NCBI RefSeq assembly: GCF_017875235.1
Contig: NZ_JAGGMI010000006.1
Coordinates: forward strand, 186,001 to 250,000
DNA: 64,000 nt
Reading direction: 5' to 3'
Source of the DNA: Asticcacaulis solisilvae
GTDB taxonomy: Bacteria; Pseudomonadota; Alphaproteobacteria; Caulobacterales; Caulobacteraceae
In this document: one piece after another, positions 60,790 through 64,000 of the stretch
Layout: the number at the start of each line of letters is the position of its first letter
How positions within the stretch are numbered: the stretch's first letter is position 1
Program-made: the position numbers and the translations under genes
The notes under the pieces: model-generated
Databases searched by the model: none
What the model was told of the DNA's origin: nothing
The model's input: the letters and a program-made list of their open reading frames with translations, nothing else

Positions 60790-61455
60790 TTATCTCGCGC
60801 CGAAAATGGCGGAGCCGACGCGGATTTCCGTTGAGCCAAAGGCAATGGCGGTTTCGAAGTCGTCGCTCATGCCCATGCTGAGCTGGCGAATGCCGTTGCG
60901 TTCGGCGATTTTTTTCAGCAGGGCGAAGTAGGGGCCCCGCGGACCATCCAACGGCGGGATGCACATCAGTCCGGACACGGTCAAACCATAGTCCTTTCGC
61001 ACAGAGCCGATGAAAGCATCGGCGTCCAAAGGTAAAATACCCGCTTTTTGCTCTTCTTCGCCGATATTAACCTGGACCAGCAGTTCCGGTGAGCGGCCCT
61101 GCTTCTGGACCTCATCAGCGATGGCGCGGGCGATCTTGTCGCGGTCGATCGTTTCGATCACGTCGAAAAAGCTGACCGCATCCGCCGCCTTGTTGCTTTG
61201 CAGTGGCCCGATCAGCCGCAGTTCCAGGCCCGGCCAAGCTTCGCGCTGGCCCTCCCAGCGCTCCATCGCTTCCTGCACGCGGTTCTCACCAAAACGGCGC
61301 TGGCCGGCCGCCAGTACGGGTTCAATCCGCTCCCAGGGCTGGGTTTTGGACACGGCCGTCAGAATGACACTGTCAGCCGCACGGCCAGAGGCCTTTAAAG
61401 CTTGCGCCATTCGGTCTATAATCCGCTGATAGTCTTCGGTATTCGACGATGACAT
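60790..61455 (-). CDS. yggS: PLP homeostasis protein YggS/PLPBP
   Basis: A 221-residue alanine-racemase-fold protein that binds pyridoxal phosphate without known catalysis and keeps free PLP low. The PLP Lys is Lys37 in TAVSKTQP; FGENRVQEAMERW, LIGPLQSNKA, VQVNIGEEEQKAGI and the end LSMGMSDDFETAIAFGSTEIRVGSAIFG are conserved. ATG 61455 makes its first codons overlap the start of the opposite-strand thiE-like gene. Confidence 0.96.
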   Translation of the reverse strand: MSSSNTEDYQRIIDRMAQALKASGRAADSVILTAVSKTQPWERIEPVLAAGQRRFGENRVQEAMERWEGQREAWPGLELRLIGPLQSNKAADAVSFFDVIETIDRDKIARAIADEVQKQGRSPELLVQVNIGEEEQKAGILPLDADAFIGSVRKDYGLTVSGLMCIPPLDGPRGPYFALLKKIAERNGIRQLSMGMSDDFETAIAFGSTEIRVGSAIFGAR

Positions 61456-62093
61456 ATGCAACCCGCTTCCAGTATCTGCTCGACAAGGCGACCGTCATAG
61501 CGCAGGCGCGGACGGCTTTGAACCCTGTGGGCTCACCCCTGCCGGTACTTTTCTTCGTGACCGATCCGGCGCGCATCGCCCATCCCGAGGATATCGCCGA
61601 ACATCTGCCGCAAGGATGCGGCATCATTTATCGCCATTTCGGCGAGGCCCATGCTCTGCAACGCGCACAGCTCCTCAGCCGAATCGCACGCCTGCGCAAC
61701 CTGACCCTGCTGATCGGCGATGACGCGGATCTGGCTTTCGAAGTGGGCGCCCATGGCGTGCACCTGCCCGAACGCAATCTCGACAAGGCGCCAGGACTGG
61801 CGGCGGAATTTCCGGATTTCATCCTCACCGCCGCCTGTCACAGCCTGGAGACCCTGCACCGGCCGGAAATCGACGCGCTGGACGCGGTCTTCGCCTCGCC
61901 GGTTTTCGCCAGCCGCAGCGCCTCGGCAACAGAAGCCACTACCCTGGGCGTCAAAGGCATTCGCGGCTTCGTTGATGCTTCGCCCGTTCCGGTCTACGGC
62001 TTGGGCGGCATCAGCTGCGACACAATTCCGCAATTGCGCGACACAGGCCTGTTTGGCGTCGCGGCGGTCGATGCATTCAGTTTGAAGGATTAG
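61449..62093 (+). CDS. Thiamine-phosphate synthase-like (ThiE/TenI fold) protein
   Basis: A 214-residue TIM-barrel protein. Family blocks are IYRHFGEAHALQRAQLL, LLIGDDADLAFEVGAHGVHLPE, TAACHSLETL, AVFASPVFASRSA and PVYGLGGISCDTIPQL. The R/K residues of true ThiE phosphate sites are only partly kept, so the enzyme activity is uncertain. Its ATG 61449 overlaps the yggS start head to head, and its stop overlaps the ntrZ-like stop by 4 bp. Confidence 0.85.
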   Translation: MTYATRFQYLLDKATVIAQARTALNPVGSPLPVLFFVTDPARIAHPEDIAEHLPQGCGIIYRHFGEAHALQRAQLLSRIARLRNLTLLIGDDADLAFEVGAHGVHLPERNLDKAPGLAAEFPDFILTAACHSLETLHRPEIDALDAVFASPVFASRSASATEATTLGVKGIRGFVDASPVPVYGLGGISCDTIPQLRDTGLFGVAAVDAFSLKD

Positions 62094-62518
62094 AACTTAA
62101 ACGTCGTTTCCAGACGGACGCGCGGCTGCGTCTTGGCGTTCTGATTGCGGCCGGTCGCTTCCGGCTTGAAAGCTTCGGTCTTTTCGCCGAAACCGACGGT
62201 GCCACCGACACGTAAGGATGGGGTCAGTTTGTAGAAGGCGCCGGCATCGACGTCGTTGAAACCCGACGGACGGCTTTCAGCCTGGTTGACATCGAACTTG
62301 AGGCCCCATTTGCCCTTCAGGTCGAACTGAAAGATATTGGACTTCTGTTCGGGCTTGGACAGGGTGGTGGTCTGCTCGCTGATATAGCTGTCGCTGACCT
62401 GAACCGGAGCGAGACCGGCGATTTCCGTCTGCTTCTTGCTTTGCGCCGACGCGGCCTGGCCCATTCCGGCGGAGGCCAGAAGTGCAAGGGTCACAGCGAA
62501 GGCGGCAACGGGTTTCAT
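62090..62518 (-). CDS. NtrZ-like periplasmic protein
   Basis: A 142-residue exported protein with a signal peptide (FAVTLALLASAGMGQAASAQ). The mature part has KSNIFQFDLKGKWGLKFDVNQ, DVDAGAFYKLTPSLRVGGTVGFG and a C-terminal Phe strand (RVRLETTFKF) like a small beta-structured or outer-membrane-type end. It resembles NtrZ, the periplasmic inhibitor of the NtrY kinase in C. crescentus, which I recall as also lying near the parB side of the origin. That assignment is from memory of the family and locus. Confidence 0.75.
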   Translation of the reverse strand: MKPVAAFAVTLALLASAGMGQAASAQSKKQTEIAGLAPVQVSDSYISEQTTTLSKPEQKSNIFQFDLKGKWGLKFDVNQAESRPSGFNDVDAGAFYKLTPSLRVGGTVGFGEKTEAFKPEATGRNQNAKTQPRVRLETTFKF

Positions 62519-63102
62519 AGGTCTTACTCGAACTGCGTCTGTTGAACGGCACTACGGTAAGCTGTTGTCGTGGAAAAACGTTCGCCCCGAATGATATCCT
62601 GCGATATCCTTCAAAGAGAAACAGCCCATCCCGAAACTAGCTGTCCATCATGTCAGAACTACACACTGTTATTGGCACTTATATGTCAAAAACCGATTAA
62701 GCCGAATTCGTCACTGTGGTCAATTTCCGTCAGCAGTGAAAACCCGTTCAGAGCAGATTCCCCGGACAGATGTGTTTTATTGGTCACGGATTCGGTGCCA
62801 AACGGCGTTAATCAAGGTAAACAGGCTGATAATTCAATAAGATGGGACAGATTGTGTCGCGGTTGAAACTGAGCGTATCAAAGGCCACACGTTTACGGTT
62901 TGTTGGACTTAAATTTGCCGGACTGTTGGGTTTGATGTAAACGAACTCTTGTCACACCCCCTTGCGCGCATGCTATAGAGGGGATTGGATCAAGAGGCGA
63001 CAACCGGCGATAACCACCAGGTGGCCTATGGGGGCCTTTGCAAGAGCTTGCGGACCCATTGCAACAAAATGTGGCGCAACAACGATGCGGAGTGAATTTT
63101 TG
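62519..63102. promoter_or_regulatory. 584-bp gap: promoters and hairpin-rich leader
   Basis: No convincing gene in either strand. The left half is AT-richer than average and carries GATATCCT twice at 62593 and 62603, upstream of the ntrZ-like gene. The right half holds a Caulobacter-type promoter (TTGTCAC at 62949, GCTATAGA at 62972) and then a leader of about 120 nt with small hairpins (CCACCAGGTGG; GCAAGAGCTTGC) before the DUF3576 gene. Confidence 0.5.
62949..62979 (+). promoter_or_regulatory. Predicted sigma-73-type promoter of the DUF3576 gene
   Basis: TTGTCAC and GCTATAGA, 16 bases apart, resemble the Caulobacter housekeeping consensus TTGACGS-N10-14-GCTANAWC, with a spacer slightly longer than consensus. 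Confidence 0.45.
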
Positions 63103-63603
63103 ATGACGACGAAGCTTAGCCCGGCCCTGGTTCTGGGTGCACTGGCCGCCTGCCTCACCTTAAGCGCCTGCGCCGGCAAGCCCGCTCCGTCCGCGACGAC
63201 GACGGTGCCTGCGGAAGACAGCAAGTTCCTGGGTCTGTTCGGTGGCAAGAAGTCGACCGCGCCCTCCTATAATGAGCAGGCCGGCATCGGCGTAAACGCC
63301 TATCTGTGGCGGGCGTCGCTTGATACCATTTCCTTCATGCCGCTGAACTCGGCCGATCCGTGGGGCGGCGTCATCATCTCGGACTGGTACGCCAACCCGC
63401 AAAAGCCTGATGAGCGTTTCAAGGCGACGATTTACATCCTGGACGCCCGCCTGCGCGCTGACGCGCTGAACGTCTCGGTCTACAAGCAGGTCCAGACGGG
63501 CGGCCAGTGGGTCGATGCGCCGGTAGCCCAGCAAACCCAGCTGGATATCGAAAACGCCATTCTGACCCGCGCCCGCGAACTGCGCCTGTCGAACACCAAC
63601 TAA
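63103..63603 (+). CDS. DUF3576 lipoprotein
   Basis: A 166-residue lipoprotein: signal LVLGALAACLTLSAC with the lipid-bearing Cys, then GIGVNAYLWRASLDTISFMPLNSADPWGGVIISDWY, the core of a family found in alphaproteobacteria with no known role. I prefer ATG 63103, ten bases after GGAG, over ATG 63085. A strong terminator follows and it converges on ftsK. Confidence 0.9.
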   Translation: MTTKLSPALVLGALAACLTLSACAGKPAPSATTTVPAEDSKFLGLFGGKKSTAPSYNEQAGIGVNAYLWRASLDTISFMPLNSADPWGGVIISDWYANPQKPDERFKATIYILDARLRADALNVSVYKQVQTGGQWVDAPVAQQTQLDIENAILTRARELRLSNTN

Positions 63604-63621
63604 GTGTTTTAAAGCCAAACA

Positions 63622-63654
63622 AAAAAGCCGCCGGATTGTCTCCGGCGGCTTTTT
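63622..63654. terminator. Bidirectional intrinsic terminator
   Basis: AAAAAGCCGCCGGA-TTGTC-TCCGGCGGCTTTTT is a perfect 14-bp stem including A/T-runs. It serves the DUF3576 gene and probably ftsK. Confidence 0.93.
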
Positions 63655-63688
63655 ATTTGTGCGCGTAACCACTGTAGTGATTCCGGGT

Positions 63689-63709
63689 CCAGGGTCCTTC
63701 GGACCCTGG
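63689..63709. terminator. Hairpin directly 3' of ftsK
   Basis: CCAGGGTCC-TTC-GGACCCTGG, a perfect 9-bp stem touching the ftsK stop codon. It resembles the outer hairpins of the three-hairpin modules. Confidence 0.6.
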
Positions 63710-64000
63710 TTAGATCGGAGGTGGCCCTACCAGGATGTCGCGCTTGCCGACATGGTTGGCCGGACCGACCACGCCTTCCTGTTCCATCTTTTCCATGAGC
63801 GAGGCGGCGCGGTTGTAGCCGATCTGCAGCTTTCGCTGGATGTAGGAGGTCGAGGCCTTGCGGTCGAAGGTGACGAAATAGACGGCCTTGTCATAGAGGT
63901 CGTCGCCCGAGCCGCCACCTTCGCCCATGCCGCCGCCTTCGCCGGAGCCGCCCTCTTCGTCACCGCCATAGGTGACGTCATCGAGATAGTTCGGCTGGCC
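63710..64000 (-). CDS. ftsK: DNA translocase FtsK, C-terminal gamma domain (5' part outside window)
   Basis: The last 96 codons of a gene running off the right edge. After a Gly/Glu-rich linker ([14 protein letters not shown]) comes the winged-helix gamma domain: [47 protein letters not shown]. This domain reads KOPS sequences and directs the pump towards dif. The protein ends [11 protein letters not shown]. Confidence 0.93.
   Translation of the reverse strand, partial: GQPNYLDDVTYGGDEEGGSGEGGGMGEGGGSGDDLYDKAVYFVTFDRKASTSYIQRKLQIGYNRAASLMEKMEQEGVVGPANHVGKRDILVGPPPI

Noticed and set aside
62593-62610. GATATCCT direct repeat as a regulator site
   Set aside because: Two 8-bp copies are not enough to call a site without comparison.
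1-64000. CRISPR arrays, prophage, intact insertion sequences, rRNA or tRNA genes
   Set aside because: No regular direct-repeat arrays, transposase, integrase or phage structural genes, and no tRNA- or rRNA-like sequences were seen on either strand.

Overview
The window looks like the replication-origin region of a caulobacterial chromosome (Alphaproteobacteria, Caulobacterales; an Asticcacaulis-like genome is my guess, not proven). The DNA is GC-rich and genes are tightly packed with many 1-8 bp stop/start overlaps. Around 39.1-39.7 kb the gene order matches what is known for Caulobacter crescentus Cori: ppsR(RP001)-maf-aroE-coaE-dnaQ-secB on one side and hemE-hemH-hemJ-rho-mnmE-mnmG-rsmG-parA-parB on the other. 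The gap between ppsR and hemE holds a perfect CtrA box (TTAA-N7-TTAA), two one-mismatch CtrA boxes, several degenerate DnaA-box candidates, GANTC methylation sites, an AT-rich core and a pyrimidine tract. Four perfect parS sites (TGTTTCACGTGAAACA) lie 5-8 kb to the right, inside or beside mnmE, mnmG and rsmG and just before parAB.

Layout, left to right. 1-2.2 kb: a 5'-truncated ankyrin-repeat gene and a convergent pentapeptide-repeat gene. 2.4-16.1 kb: a leftward translation/RNA block (rimP-nusA-ylxR-infB, then rbfA-truB-rpsO-pnp) interrupted by a NUDIX gene, purU and a rightward DUF418 membrane gene. 16.2-25.4 kb: a putative haem-type membrane protein, trmB, an XRE regulator, then nfu-tsaB-rimI, fur, miaB-phoH-ybeY-corC-lnt. 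26.2-33.5 kb: the giant NAD-glutamate dehydrogenase gdhZ, a MAPEG protein, mltA and a Tim44-like gene. 33.7-39.1 kb: secB, a CPBP protease and the dnaQ-coaE-aroE-maf-ppsR group. 39.7-50.0 kb: haem synthesis, rho and the partition locus. 50.1-64 kb: holA-lptE-leuS (leftward), a cytochrome P450, lolA, xthA, a CenR-like envelope response regulator divergent from an L,D-transpeptidase, MarR-DUF1398, yggS/thiE-like, an NtrZ-like periplasmic protein, a DUF3576 lipoprotein and the 3' end of ftsK. From parB leftwards most genes are transcribed away from the origin.

The most unusual structure is not a protein system but a set of intergenic modules. At least seven intergenic regions hold a three-hairpin unit: an AT-flanked terminator-type hairpin bracketed by two G4/C4-rich hairpins in inverted orientation (2252, 23746, 34237, 38067, 39102, 42169 and 49961). 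Two copies 47.7 kb apart are 113/122 identical. Six sit at gene 3' ends; the seventh sits at the edge of the origin. A second family of CTCCCCGC/GCGGGGAG elements occurs at 1405, 8291 and, in related form, 6265 and 26046. I see no tRNA or rRNA gene, CRISPR array, prophage or intact insertion sequence. dnaA and metK, often found in these neighbourhoods, are absent from the window.
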